64,000 nt of DNA. It comes from Vicia villosa. Its lineage: Eukaryota; Streptophyta; Magnoliopsida; Fabales; Fabaceae. Positions 21,641-34,044 of the stretch are shown here, in pieces; positions within the stretch are counted from its first letter, which is position 1, and each line of letters opens with the position of its first letter. The translations under genes were made by a program, and so were the position numbers. The stretch spans positions 620,001-684,000 of the forward strand of contig NW_026705326.1 in the NCBI RefSeq assembly GCF_029867415.1, read 5' to 3'. The notes under the pieces are model-generated. The model searched no databases. It saw only the letters and a list, made by a program, of their open reading frames with translations, and was not told where the DNA came from.

Positions 21641-23332
21641 ACCGTTGAAAATAAGTTGTCTTTTTGTGATTTTGAAGTGTGATTCAAATCACACATTCCC
21701 TTGAGTCGAATGAAACAAGGAAGAAAGGAATCGAGGCATTGTTGCAGCTTGTGAGCCAAATCACAACTTGTTTTGATTCGAATTATACATTTTGTGAGTC
21801 GAATCACAGGTTGTGCATGAGTCAAATCACATACCCTCCTTTAACCGCTGCCAAGTTTGAGTCAAATCATGACTAAGTTGTTACTCGAATCATGACCCGC
21901 GTAAGTAAAATCATGCATTAGTCTTGACTCGAATCATAGAAAAATGGGTCTCTTTTTAAGTGTGATCTTGTACCACATTACTTTGCTAACTTGACTGAAA
22001 TCACCAAACGCTCTTGACTAGAATCAAACATGATATTTTCACTTCTTTTTGTGCTTCATCTCCATAACCTATTAATTATTTTACATCTCTCAACCTTTCA
22101 TAATGTTAGAAAATACATTCTTTTATTGATTATTTGAAAACTCACAAACCACTTGTTCTATTTTCAAATGAGTTTTGAATCTTTCATGAACACTTGCAAA
22201 CAATTTCTTTCATCTTCTATGTCATTCATTGTTACATGGATATGAATCTTATCTTCAAAGATTTGTGATTAAATTAAGGAGATTCATTTTGGGTTATAGC
22301 GTTCTCTTTGAATATTTGTTTAAGATTTCAGAGGCTTGCAACAGTATGTGGTGTTGTGACTGGTTATTAAAATTCTAGTGGAAAAGAAGAAGGTTCTTCT
22401 TTCCAAGTTGACCTTGGTAGCATTGTGTTGAAGTCTATAAACAGTCTAAAAGTTCTTTTTGATCTTCAGACAGACTAACGCTCAAGATATCGGTGTAATT
22501 TTGTGGAAATTTCCGTAGAAGGAGACTTAGGAGCAGGTTGTTGGGGATGGAGGATTCAAGAAGCGTTCTTGTGTAAATATTCACATAGAGTTCAGTTCGT
22601 GGAGCTGTGTACAAGTGAAGATTCACAATAGAGGAAATTTTATTTTCAACATTTAATTTTTGACTAAGTGATTGTACGAACTCTTGTAATATTGTTGCCA
22701 ATCATATTGGAAGACCAACGAATTTTCAATAGGAAACCATTGAAGAGTGGATTAAGAAAAAATCAAGGATAAACGTGCCAAGGTGTACTCTCTTCTCTCT
22801 CTCCCTCTCTCTCTTTCTCACACTCACTCACTCATTTAATTTCGTAGTTAATCGCATGATTAGGTTGTTATGATTTCTTTTGAGAATTGCATGCTAATAT
22901 GTTTATCTATTAGTAACGATTTATTACATATGTCATAGGTTTTGTTAGAATTGGTAATTCGACCTTGTCTCAGTATGGATTAAGTCTGAAGACTGTGATA
23001 GTAGAATCTTGTTCGTAATTGAAAATCATTCAATAACACATCTTGTGAAGTTGAATGATTTTACAATTCGATTAGTTTGTACTTTGGTGAAATTCAATGG
23101 TTCATTTTAATACATTGTAAACTCATTAAGCACACTTTTGAATCTCTAAATATAAGCATAATCTCTTTTACGTAAAATTTGCTTCCGCCACGCAAATAAA
23201 CTTTATTTTTGAAAACTTGATAACTTGATAAAAAACCTTTTTCAAATGAACTTTTAACTTTGGGAGGCTTATTCACCCCCCCCCCCCCCCCCGGTATTTA
23301 GGCCGTTCATAGTCCATACTCTCACCCAACAC
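21640..23332 (-). mobile_element. LTR-like element with G run and GATTCGAATC cluster (relative of 8940-10568 in layout)
   Basis: Read on the minus strand from 23332 it begins TGTTGGGTGAGAG and soon enters a run of 17 G (23276-23292) followed by GTGAATA, the same opening layout as the 8940 insertion. The far end holds a cluster of short TCGA-core palindromes. No coding sequence is recognised, and the boundary near 21640 is a guess. Confidence 0.4.
21676..22030. repeat. Cluster of GATTCGAATC-type palindromes
   Basis: About twelve occurrences of words close to GAGTCGAATCA or GATTCGAATC in 350 bp, irregularly spaced. The exact TCGAAT core is kept in about five; others carry one change, often C to A in the CpG. 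Confidence 0.82.
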
Positions 23333-24150
23333 CTATAAGAGTCAACCAAGGAGCATTCCAAGCTTTTCCAACTTCACAACCTTTTCTCTATCTTATCAAG
23401 GTGAACCTTCAAACCGACTTCCTTTGCAACCTTTAATACCTGAACATGAGAGAATTTCAAGCCTCAAATTGCTGCAAGCCATTCTAGGCATGCATGGAGC
23501 CATTGACATATTGAATTGTAAAATTGGTGCAACAACCAAAATCACAATTCTTGGTAGATAAAATCACGAGAATTGAAGAAAACTTACAATATGCCCTTCC
23601 TAGAGATAGAAACATACAAGAGGAAATTTTGAGTAACAATCTCTCCGTGATACTAGAGCCAATCTCCACTAAAGTGGCCACACCATGTGATGGTACTCCA
23701 TGGTATCCAAATCACCAGCGGAGTAGGGAACATTATTCTCCTTCACCCAACTCAAGGGGGAGGAGTGAGTCATACTCTAATAGAAGCTCACGACCATTTT
23801 TGGTTATCGATGCACCATTTTTGGAGGAAAAAAAGTGACGACACTATGCTCCTAATGAAGAACAAAAAAGGAACATGTTATCGGCACACATCAATGATAG
23901 TAGAATTCCTAGTTCTCTAGAAAAACCTCTAAAGTTGGCCGACCTATAAGGATTCATAGGTTAAATAGACTATTTGAAGGCCTTAATATGAAACCGAATT
24001 TTAAATATGCTTTCGGGCTAGGTCAGACTTTTAAAAGGCAAAGTATGGCAAAAAAAGAATATACTAGGCCATAGGCCTTAAAAATTTATCATAGGCCAGA
24101 CTCATGCCTTCTAAGGTCTGACATGACCTGGCCAATTTCCATCCCTAGTA
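23333..24150 (+). other. Unassigned retroelement-like fragments
   Basis: A 104-codon open stretch (23524-23838) encodes a polar protein with a serine/arginine-rich end (SPNSRGRSESYSNRSSR); it has no recognised domain and may be a gag tail. The rest (23930-24140) resembles dispersed legume repeat DNA and has no coding signal. Confidence 0.3.
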
Positions 24151-24239
24151 ATAGAGATGAGGATGTTGTGTTAGATGTGTGGTAAGACTAATACAAAATA
24201 AGATTAGAAATGACAATATTAGAAATAGTGTCGGCATAA

Positions 24240-24530
24240 CACGTATAGTATAAAAGATAGTGGAAAATATACTTAGTTGGTTTTGACATGTAGAGAGAAA
24301 ACTTGTAATTTTGTTGTAACTAGAGTAGATCAAATGTAGAATAGTCAAACAACTAGAGTTAAGGAAGGCCTAAAAAGACCGTAAGAGAAATTATTAAGAA
24401 AGATCTTGAGATTAACAATTTGGATGGAAGCATGGTCCTGAATAAAATATTATGAAAGAAGTTAATCCATGTAGTTGATACTACTTAGTGGAATAAGGCT
24501 TGATTTTTTTGGTTACTGTATTTAATTAAG
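24240..24530 (+). pseudogene. RTE-like LINE 3' end
   Basis: The decayed frame encodes GRPKKTVREIIKKDLEI, then LDGSMVLNKIL and LIHVVDTT with the final WNKA, the common 3' coding end of a plant non-LTR family. Stops interrupt it. A shorter similar tail (TTTAATGGAATAAGTCTTAA) recurs at about 30620 beyond the LTR elements. Confidence 0.6.
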
Positions 24531-27500
24531 TCATTCTATAGTACCATTTTTTCACTTAAGTTCTTAAAATCATTATAAAAAATATTTTAAAAAATATTTA
24601 TTTAAGATCTATACTACTTTGTACCAACAGAAGACCCAATGAAGGAGATCCACATATTATTCCAAAGGATACCAATATCTATTTAACCTAGAGGAATATA
24701 TATATCCACATGTGCAAGGCAAAAAGTACGCACATACTTTCCATACTTCACTCTACCCATTTTTGGACTCATTAACTGACTTAGGTGTTAGAGTGTTATC
24801 CTTGCAGGTCCATCCCCGTGATAAACTACATCAGAGACTTGCAAACCCATATCAGGAGTTCAACATCATAATCTAAATATAATTATGGTATCAATTCAGA
24901 ATAGTGGTGTTGTCTATGGGAATCGACAATTTATTCTCGCAAATTTCCATAATCAGATCTTATCTAATGCGAAAGTCAGATCGCCAAAATGACACGCCAA
25001 AATGAAGGAGGATGACATGTGTCTAAAGCTCCTTCTTATCTTTCGACCTGACACCCCCTTTTAATTTATGGAATCGATGAGTCCAAAAGAAGTCATTGCA
25101 CAAGAAGGTATTTTGGAAAATGAATTCCTAGTGATCTACATAAACAAATCAAAAATAGGCACAATCCTTAACAATACACGGTCCATCCAATGATACTGAT
25201 TCGTGTCAAATGACTCATGATATGGAAGACCGCCCTTATCATTAGTCAGTGGATAGCGCCACCTATTCATACTTGGAAAATTTATAACTTAAATTTAGAG
25301 CCTACTCTTGGCCTCACTGGGATTACAATCACGCGTCCTCATATGCAGATCATTATAATGCTAAAGAACCTCCTCATCCCGGGTAGTAATCCCCGTAGAA
25401 TGCAAATGATTAATAGAGGGGGAGGGGTCACCAGAGACCTCTTGAGAAAAAGGAACAACATTACCATGTTGATCATCACCAACATATTTCCTAATGCTCT
25501 CCTCAGAGAAAAAACTAGAAGATTTGTCAAAAAAATATTTCCCAAAAATGGATTTACTAGAAATACCATCAGACTAAAAAATGTCCGATATAATCACTAG
25601 ACCTAAATTGGGGAAAATATGCACATAAGAAGTAGTATTTGAGCCATTTAGGGTTTCTACCCCCACAAATGAAGAAAAGTCACTATCGACATAGCTACTT
25701 CCTAAAATAGTAGGTTGATCATTCATATGGGTCATTTCGAAGATAAAGGGATATAATATATTAAGTAAAAACCTATGGTTTAAAGTGGTACCTGGAAATA
25801 AAGGTGAATCTTAAGGAGAGAGAAAACGTAGGCGAGCGAAATATTGAGGAGACTCAAAGGATACATAACTTTAATAAATAGAGAGGGCACCTTGATCAGG
25901 GCTTGCTTGAAGGAAGGAATATGGTTTCTCAAGACCTAAATGAGCTTTAATGAGTAATGAGAACAAAAAATCCATTCAGGGAATTAAATGACCCTTATAT
26001 AAGAAATATCGGACCTATGAAGCAACGGTCCAAATGAACAAGAAATGGGAAAACGAAAAGCAATTGTCAGATTGCGAATTGAAAATACCATAATACTCAA
26101 GTGCAATCAAGCACCCTATGAGGAGACGTCATGCCCTAACCCGCTAGCCTAGGGCCACATGTTGAAAATTTTCGCAAAGTGTCCCAATGTCAAGAAAGGA
26201 ATTTAATGTTGTCATACCCCAAATTTTTCCTACCCTTTATCAAAATTTCTGGCTTAGACTTCTCATTTCATCTACATACCTATATTAGGTCATCTTGCAT
26301 GTCATGCATCATTAATCAATAATTTGACATGGGATCAAGAGTTCTTGTGATTTTGGTTTTCCCCATTCAAAGAGGATTATTTGGTTCCCAAGCAAAGGTT
26401 GAAACTCATATCATCAAGATCATAGTCTTTGCCAATCATTATTAAGTTACAATGGCATCTTCTTCAAGTTTTCTCAAGAACATCGAGTACTTAAGGCTTT
26501 GGGCTCATTTGTGTTGATCTTGGATTAGAGTTTGGATTAATTATCATCCTATTGGAGCATGCTCATCTTAATTGTGCATCTCAAAGGAATGAAATTAGGG
26601 TTTGTGTTGATCATTGTTGCTCAAAGTTATTTGGCTTTGGTCAAAGTCAATTTAGGGTTGACTTTTTTTACCAAAGATTGATCTAAAGGCATGAGTAGAG
26701 GTTTATTGTGTCTATATGCATTTTATTGGTTCAAGAGAGTATTTCAAATTATCGAAGATAGCATGGAAAATTGAAGATTTGAATTTGGTTTCATTGGTAA
26801 AAGTCAATAAAGTGCGTAAAAGTCAATAAAGTGCGTAAAAGTTAAAGGTTGACTTTAAGGTTTTTGGTCAAAATCAAGATATCAAGCCAAAATGTTCATA
26901 ATAGGACCAAAGTGATGCCAAGTGTCAAGGAGAATCATGAAAAGTAAAAAATGGATGAAAAGGTCAAAGTTGAAGAAGTTGGAAAATTTTCTAAGTCCAA
27001 AAATAACATGTTCCTTTGGTCAACTTTGCAAGACTTTATCTTTTTCATTTATGAACCAAAATTGGAAAATAAGGGTTGAAATTTAAGTTTATGCTTGATA
27101 CTACATCATGGTACAAAATTTAATTCAAAAAGCAATCCATAAGTGGTAGAAATTTGGTGCTAAAGTAGAGGATTCAAAAGGTGTGAAATAGTAAAACACT
27201 TAGAATTTTTCTAAGTGTTGGTTCACTCTTGTGACATGATTGCGAAGGAAAGTTATTGGAATTTCAAGATCTTTCATCAATTTGGTTTCTACCCCAAAAT
27301 TGTAGTATGACATGATGTCTATCCTATGACACCAAATTTGTACCAAATGGATCACTATACATCAAGATAAACAATGGTAAAGTCACCATGTTGAACCTGC
27401 AAAATCCAAAATGCCATAACCCTAAACTAATTCCCAAAACAACCAAAAATTGAAAATTAGTTGAACCAAGCTTCTCCCTCGTGCCAACTCACTCTTGTTC

Positions 27501-27775
27501 AAGTTACAAATACTTCCCTACCTTCTTTCCAAGCCTGCAACAAGCTGAATTCAAGCGTACCTCCAAACCACCATTCAAATGCAATTTCATGCCAATAAAC
27601 TCCAAACCTAAAAATAACTACCTCTAAACCTTAGATTTGGATCCTAACCTGATCAAGCTTCTTCCACAAGCTTCATGAAAATCACTATTTCCCTCCATAA
27701 TTAATGACAATCATCATTTTTTCACCAAAAACTCAAAATCTTCATTTCTTCGAATTGCAATTTTCCTTCACACGC

Positions 27776-27778
<3 letters not shown>

Positions 27779-27829
<51 letters not shown>
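27779..27829. repeat. (CT)n microsatellite in the solo LTR
   Basis: About 25 uninterrupted CT units. Confidence 0.97.
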
Positions 27830-27835
<6 letters not shown>

Positions 27836-27843
27836 TTCACATT

Positions 27844-27844
<1 letters not shown>

Positions 27845-27880
<36 letters not shown>
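27845..27880. repeat. (ATC)n microsatellite in the solo LTR
   Basis: About 12 uninterrupted CAT/ATC units. Confidence 0.97.
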
Positions 27881-27881
<1 letters not shown>

Positions 27882-30599
27882 TCATAGACACTTTTGCAAG
27901 CAATTTATGATCCAATTAATCAGAAAATCCAAAATGCAACCTTCATGTTCATCAATAGAGTGAAATTTGAATTTTCCATTTCCTTGCAATTCTCCAAGAT
28001 CTAATGCTTCAAACATCATCTACAAGTCATGAATAAGCAACAATATGCACTGGATCACTTCTGGATCCACTGAATTGAGTTCTCCAACTTCATCTCCTTC
28101 ATCACATAGTTGGACTTGGTTGAGAAGATTAAGCAACATTCAAGCACAATTATTCATAGATTCTTCATCCTCAAGTATCACCGAAGTTTAATCAATCATT
28201 ATTTCACCTTGAAATCCACTTTAAAGAGGCATCAGACCTTGCTCTGATAGGTACACTTGCTCAACTTCGATCTCAATCATTTCGTCATCATTTTGCATGA
28301 TTCTCGACACAATTATGATCACTTTTGTATGAGGAATGATAACCCTAACGTTTTGAGGATTGATTCTTATTATTAGCCATTTAATTTTTGTTTGAAATAT
28401 TAGGGTTCATGTATGTTTTAGTTCGATCTGGGAGTTTAGGATTGCTTGAATGAAAATTGAGTCTAAATTTAAGATTAGTGCGAGATTTCGAGTGAGATAA
28501 TGGTGAGCTTTTGATTTATGGAAAACTCAACCACCATTTGTGGTGGCCGGAGTTGAAACTGTTGAACGGAGAAGATGAGCTTTGGCGCCAGACTATCAAA
28601 TTCAAATAATTGAAGTGGTAGTGTATCATTGGTCCATGCTTATTTTCTTTTTATTTTTGTATTTTTAATTGCTGAAAATCAGAGAAAATTGGATGTTGGG
28701 TTGGGCTTTGCGCAACTTTGCTTTCTACCACATCAATTCAATTTGACACCTCTTGGCACAATTGATTATAATTTTTCCCTCTTTATTTGTTTTGATTTTA
28801 ATATCTCTTTTATTATTTTAAATACTAAAGTATTGCCAAAAGTATTTCAAATATATAGGACTTTATTTTTAATTTTTGGATATTATTTTTAATTTTTTTA
28901 GGATACTATTTCTATTAATTTGTGCTTTATTAATTCAAAAAATGGTAAAAAAATTTTTATTAAAGTTTGTTTAATTTTGGAAATTGATTTTTGATTATAT
29001 TTGCATGTTGATTAAAATCCAAAAATAGGCAATGTCATTTTTGCTTTGATATTTTAGGGTTTTATTAGAATATTATTTATTTCTTTTTAATAGATCTCCT
29101 AATTCAACTAATACCTTTGTTCTTGAAAAAAATCTTGATGACTTGTGGTTGATTCTTGATGACCTAGTTTGATCTTGATGATTGGTTTGATAATTCATTT
29201 TTTATTGAACGCTTGTGTGATGACATGTTCCCTTAAGTTTTGTTTTAATTCAATTTTAGTCTCTGATTAAATTGAATTAAATAGACCTTAGGCTTTAATT
29301 CAAGAAAGACAACAATTAGGATCTCCTCTTTGATCCTAACCTTAAGTCCATGATGCATGATAACATTAGGGTTTTAGTCCCCTTTATTTTTCCCTTTTGC
29401 ATTGCATTGTTTCTTTTCCCTTTTAAGACACAAACCTCTTTTCTTAATGAAATTCAAAAATACGTAATAAATACGATACGTATAAATACGTCATGAGCCT
29501 TAAGCACATGAGAAAAGATGAGCGGGAGTTATTCCTTACCTCTTTTTAGAGTATTTTGTACATGAGACGTTTATCTCATTCATACGGAATACTCGCTCTC
29601 ATGTCACAGACGTTAGTATAATACGTATCTCAAACATTTTCAATACTAAGGGATAAATACTCAAATACCCCCATCCTTTGAGGGACCATTTGAGATATTT
29701 CCCAACAAAACACTTCACCAAATTCAAATCATTTTGCCTCTTGGCTTTTCTCTTTAACCTTTTCATTAAAGGACATGTTATTTCCATTCTATTGCATCGA
29801 AGATCATGCCTAATGCTTGAGTGCGAACGTTAACATCTTCCATAAAAGACACACAACAAACAAAATTTTTTAAGATGAACTATAGAGCTCTGATTTCTCT
29901 ATGGCATATTAGGGATACGTAGGCACAGGGTTCAGGAAATCCAAGCGAGCTCAATAATAAAAACTTGTTCTTTTTCCTAATCAATTCACTCATGCATTCC
30001 CTTAAGCAAGTAAATTTTTAGATATACACACCCTTTGATTAGGACAACTAGAATGGACCCTGTTGAGTACAACGGACGTGAGGGGTGCTAATACATTCCC
30101 TTTGCGTAATCGACTCCCGAACCCGAACTTGGTTGTGAGACCTTGTTCTTTCCCTTCTGAGGTTTTCTCGATGTTTTCCTTTTCCATTTAAGATAAATAA
30201 AGTTCGATAACGACTCTGTGTTTTTTTCGCAATAACGACAAATGTGCATATCCCCCATTCCACATTGGCCTGACATATTAATCCCTGTCAGCAATCAACC
30301 CGACAATGTAAGGCAGACACAAATTCTAAAAAGCTTTCTATTCAACACTTCATAGCAAATCTTATGAGCAACATATATAAGTTAGCCAAAGGCCCAATGA
30401 ATGAGGCCCACCTATTATTCTAAAAGAGCCTAATATCTATTTGACTGAGAGGTATATATATCCACACATTCAAGGTGAAAGCTACACACATTAACTGACT
30501 TAGGTATTATAGTGCTAATCTTGCAGGTTCATTCCTTTGATCCACCGCATCGGAGATTTGCAACACCACATCAACAGTCCAACGTCATAATATGACAAA

Positions 30600-31340
30600 A
30601 CTTCATTCATATAACTAACCCTATTTAATGGAATAAGTCTTAATTATTGTTATTGTATTTAATTAAATCACTTTTTTAATTAGTTCTTAAATTCATTTGT
30701 AAAAATTTATAACAAATACCTATAAAGGACATATGAACAATAATACGTCCCCGTCTCTAATTATAAGTCACGTTTATATTAGATTATAGCCACTTTGCAA
30801 TTTTAATATTAATAATTATTTTTTAATTTATTAATCTTCTTTCTTTATATATTTTTAATCATCTTTCGTAGTCTAATTAATAAAAGACAATGATATAAAA
30901 TATCATACTTGATTTATTTAACTACATTTCTTAATATACTTATATTTATAGTTATACATTTATACTTACATATTTCATAATTGAAAACATATTTATATTT
31001 AATCTTCAATATATTTTGAATAAAATTAACTATATAATAAAAATAAATAATAGGAAACCAAAAAAATGAAAATACTAAACAGTGACACTATATCCATAAG
31101 AAAAAGTGATCCATAAAATTCCGAAGGTACTACAAAGAATCAACGGTGGAGAAACATCCATCCGCGGAAACACGGAGCCGCTCACACCCAAAACCTTGGA
31201 ATCTCACACTCACACACACCCTTCTATACACAATCAAAAAGTAGCTTTGAACGCAGACACACCCACTAAACTAACCTAACCTTAGTTAACTCCTAACCCT
31301 ACTTCATTCATTCTCGTTCTCCATTCTCCTCTTCCTACTC
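30600..31340. other. AT-rich DNA upstream of the LBD gene
   Basis: After a short LINE-like tail (to about 30720) the sequence is unique-looking and AT-rich; from about 31130 it becomes C-rich, as in plant gene leaders and proximal promoters. No transposon boundary is seen between about 30720 and the gene. Confidence 0.45.
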
Positions 31341-31342
31341 TT

Positions 31343-31350
31343 TATTTATA
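31343..31350 (+). promoter_or_regulatory. Probable TATA box of the LBD gene
   Basis: TATTTATA in a CT-rich context about 120 bp upstream of the ATG, followed by a pyrimidine-rich leader. Confidence 0.45.
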
Positions 31351-31468
31351 CCCCATTCCCACCTGCACCCAGTTCCATTCTCTTCTCTTCCACTTCTTCT
31401 CCTCATGTGAAGGAACTCTTGGTTACCACAATAATATTACAACAATACAAAAAAATAAAATAATAATC

Positions 31469-32261
31469 ATGAGTTGTAACGGTTGCCGTGTCCTTCGAAA
31501 GGGTTGTAGCGAGTCTTGTATCTTACGCCCTTGTATTCAATGGATCGATACCCCTGAATCACAAGGCTATGCCACTGTCTTTGTTGCCAAGTTTTTCGGG
31601 CGCGCTGACCTCATGTCTTTCATTTCCAACGTCCCTCAACCACAAAGACCCGGTATATTTTTTTTTACTTCTTTTCATTAGTTTTGCAGTTATTCTAGCT
31701 CAAACACGCTTAACTAAGTTTTTCGCAGCGGTTAACTAAAGTTTTTTCTGTTATAACTATTATGCAGCTTTGTTTCAATCTCTGTTGTTTGAAGCGTGTG
31801 GACGAACGGTTAACCCCGTTAACGGTGCCGTTGGACTTTTATGGACAGGAAACTGGCACGTCTGTCAAGCGGCAGTTGAAACCGTTCTCCGCGGCGGAAC
31901 CCTTGGGCCTATACCTGAGCTTCTCGGTTTAGATGAGTCCTCCGAAGGGGAAGTCACGTGTAACGACGCGCGGAAGATCCGAGATCCGAACTCGAGTTTC
32001 CGGTTTACGAGTTCCGGTGGTAAACGCAAGCGATTGAGTGAAACTGCGAAGATTCAGACGACGGCGACGACTGATCTTAATCTCCGATTGACGCCGTGTT
32101 TTCTTCAGAACGCGTTGACCAACCGGAGGGAGGTTCACCGGCAGGGATCACCGTCGTTGAATTCTGAGGAATCTGTGACGACGACGACGTGGTTGGATAG
32201 TGGAAACGGAGATGATTACGTTCACGACGGAGACCGGAAAGTTCTTAACCTTTTTGTTTGA
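31469..32261 (+). CDS. LOB-domain protein, class II, LBD37/38/39-like
   Basis: Two exons (31469-31652 and 31768-32261) with a GT-AG intron of 115 bp give 225 residues. The LOB domain is complete: zinc motif C-x2-C-x6-C-x3-C at Cys3, Cys6, Cys13 and Cys17, the GAS block with [14 protein letters not shown], and the class II continuation [21 protein letters not shown]. Class II proteins lack a full leucine zipper, as here. The tail has a basic KRKRL patch, an EAR-like DLNLRLTP, a serine/threonine-rich NSEES block and the ending LNLFV, as in LBD37/38/39. In Arabidopsis these nuclear factors repress anthocyanin synthesis and nitrate-response genes. Nothing is broken; it is the only intact host gene seen in the window. 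Confidence 0.92.
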
Positions 32262-33370
32262 AGGATATTTCTTTGAGATTCGTGTTTTTTGTTTCTGGAT
32301 CGTGCTATTAAGGGCTTGAACGCACGTTATTTTTGTCTTTTATTAGTTATTTCTTTTGCCGGAAAATAACTCCGGCGAGATTTTGTAAAACGCCGGCACA
32401 TGATTTTTCTCTGTTCTTTTATAAACAGGGAAAAAGATGAAGGTTAGTCGGTGAGGAATTTTTTTTTTTTTTTTTTCTTTTAAATCTGTTAAACATGTTG
32501 CTATGAAGGTGTGACATGAATATTAAATAATTAAATCCTAAAGTAAAAACATATTTTCTTTTTAATTAGTTTTTATCATAGTCTAGTTTCATTGAATCAT
32601 TAGTATTTTTATTATTGAATCATTGAATCATGAAGGTGGACAAAATTTTAAGTTGGTTTATTGTGATAATTATTTTTAAATAGAAGTAGTACTTGTTTTT
32701 GTTACAAATTTTCATTAAATATATATTTTTTTATGAAACTAAAAAATAAAATATATTGAATTACAACTATAAAAAGTGTGAAAATATTTCTTATTGTTAG
32801 CAATTGAGTTTATAGTAGTATAACTCGATTATATTCTAATACTTGTGTTCAAACTTTCAAAAGATCATAGATTTTAGACTAATGGAGTAAGTGATTGAGT
32901 TTAACAACGTAATAATCATATTTCATTACTTAAATAATTATAGAATTCTTTTAAGAAATATTAAAATTTAATAATTGAATTGTAAGTTTTTTTTTTTTTT
33001 TAAATATTAGTACGCGAGACATAATTTTTTTAATCAATTAAATGAATTATAATAGAATATGTATGTAAGGAAAATAATGCTCAACAAATATAAATTAATT
33101 TTTCGTTAGCATTGTTTTTAAGCGTTTGATGACCAATGAAATCCTGTTAAAAATAAAAAATAAAAGTTTGATTCAAGCAGCTAAACACCTTTTTTGACCT
33201 CATCCATATACAAAAGACACGTGGGAGTTGTCTGTGACTCATTTCTGTGTCATCTACTAGGTTGTATTTATCCATACACAAAAAAACAATAGAAGATTTT
33301 GTTTCATTTATTTATATATCATTTATAAGAGATAGTCACTCAGATAGATATAAGGGATACATATATTTCA
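32262..33370. other. 3' flank of the LBD gene, AT-rich
   Basis: No gene or element boundary recognised. T runs at 32460-32477 and 32990-33001; several AATAAA-like words are present, but the poly-A site cannot be chosen. Confidence 0.45.
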
Positions 33371-33379
33371 ATATAGAGT

Positions 33380-33545
33380 TTAATGGTAATACAGTGTAAA
33401 AAAAAATTACACATATATTTAATTAGAATATTTTAAAATGTTAAATCATAAAAGTATTTTAAAATTTACAGTGTAATTGACGTTTTACATAGTCATCATT
33501 AATTGACAGTGTAAAAATAATTTACAATGTGAGTGCACCATCTCT
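33380..33545. mobile_element. Probable MITE with ACAGTGTAA inverted words
   Basis: ACAGTGTAAAAA and its inverted form TTTACACTGT-type words occur four times within 160 bp, arranged as inverted pairs. Borders and duplication are not resolved. Confidence 0.4.
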
Positions 33546-33644
33546 TTTCTCTAAAATATATATCATATTTAAATTTTAAACAGTTTTTTTTTAAACAATA
33601 GATGTGTTCGTTTTGGTAAGAGTTTAACTCATATGTGTTACTTA

Positions 33645-33825
33645 AAGAGGGGTGTTATATTTACACCAGTTTTTATACACCGTATTCAAATAACAAAGAT
33701 AAAAAGTCTTGCACATAAACCAAGATAGAATAAATTATTAAAATATAAAACTAGTATGCTTTATATATACACTTACGGTGTAAGTGTAAACAATCGGTGT
33801 ACACATATCTTTTCTCTTACTTAAA
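33645..33825. mobile_element. Probable MITE with TACACCGTA inverted words
   Basis: The left part (ATTTACACC, ATACACCGTA) and right part (TTACGGTGTAAGTGTAAAC, GGTGTACAC) are imperfect inverted repeats about 90 bp apart. No clear duplication is found. Confidence 0.4.
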
Positions 33826-34044
33826 TTAGATGAGTTTGAGTTGTTGAAAGTTACATTTTTAACAGTAATATTTTATTATATTTTTATATAATATAATATT
33901 GTAAATAAATTATTAATATTTATAAAATAATTTTTTTATTGATTATAATTAATAAAATAATTGAATAAAACAGTTAATAATTAAGAGTAATGTAATGAAA
34001 ATAATAATTGATATTATAAAAAGATAATTATTTTAAGATAAAAA

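Larger units (their letters stand above)
26210..30240 (+). mobile_element. Ogre-like solo LTR, 4.03 kb
   Basis: The segment begins TGTCATACCCCAAATTTTTC and ends TTCGCAATAACGACA, TG to CA, and is flanked by an exact 5-bp repeat AATGT (26205-26209 and 30241-30245). The opening TGTCATACCCC and the closing block with GGGATACGTAGGCACAGG and a CGACTCTGTGT-type end are features I associate with legume Ogre LTRs, which are unusually long (several kb). No internal gag-pol is present, so it is a solo LTR left by recombination. It sits inside the right LTR of an older element. Confidence 0.75.
24636..30595 (+). mobile_element. Old LTR retrotransposon with partial left LTR, hosting a nested Ogre-like solo LTR
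   Basis: About 240 bp at 24636-24877 match 30385-30595 in the same orientation (ACTGACTTAGGTGTTAGAGT against ACTGACTTAGGTATTATAGT; CATCAGAGACTTGCAA against CATCGGAGATTTGCAA). The right copy seems to begin near 26159 (TGTTGAAAATTTTCGC) and is split by the 26210-30240 insertion. After the left copy, GGTGTTGTCTATGGGAATCG resembles the leader of Ty3/gypsy Tat-lineage elements. The interior (24878-26158) is too decayed to name genes. The left LTR lacks its first part. Confidence 0.55.

Noticed and set aside
23276..23292. Run of 17 C as an assembly or sequencing artefact
   Set aside because: The run length may be inexact, but a G/C run at this place is shared with the 8940 element (shorter there), so the feature itself is probably real.
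27704..27910. 68-codon open frame with Leu-Ser and Ser tracts
   Set aside because: It is a translation of the CT and ATC microsatellites in the Ogre-like LTR.
30002..30294. Three overlapping minus-strand open frames
   Set aside because: They cover the end of the solo LTR and the border of the older LTR; no domain and different frames.
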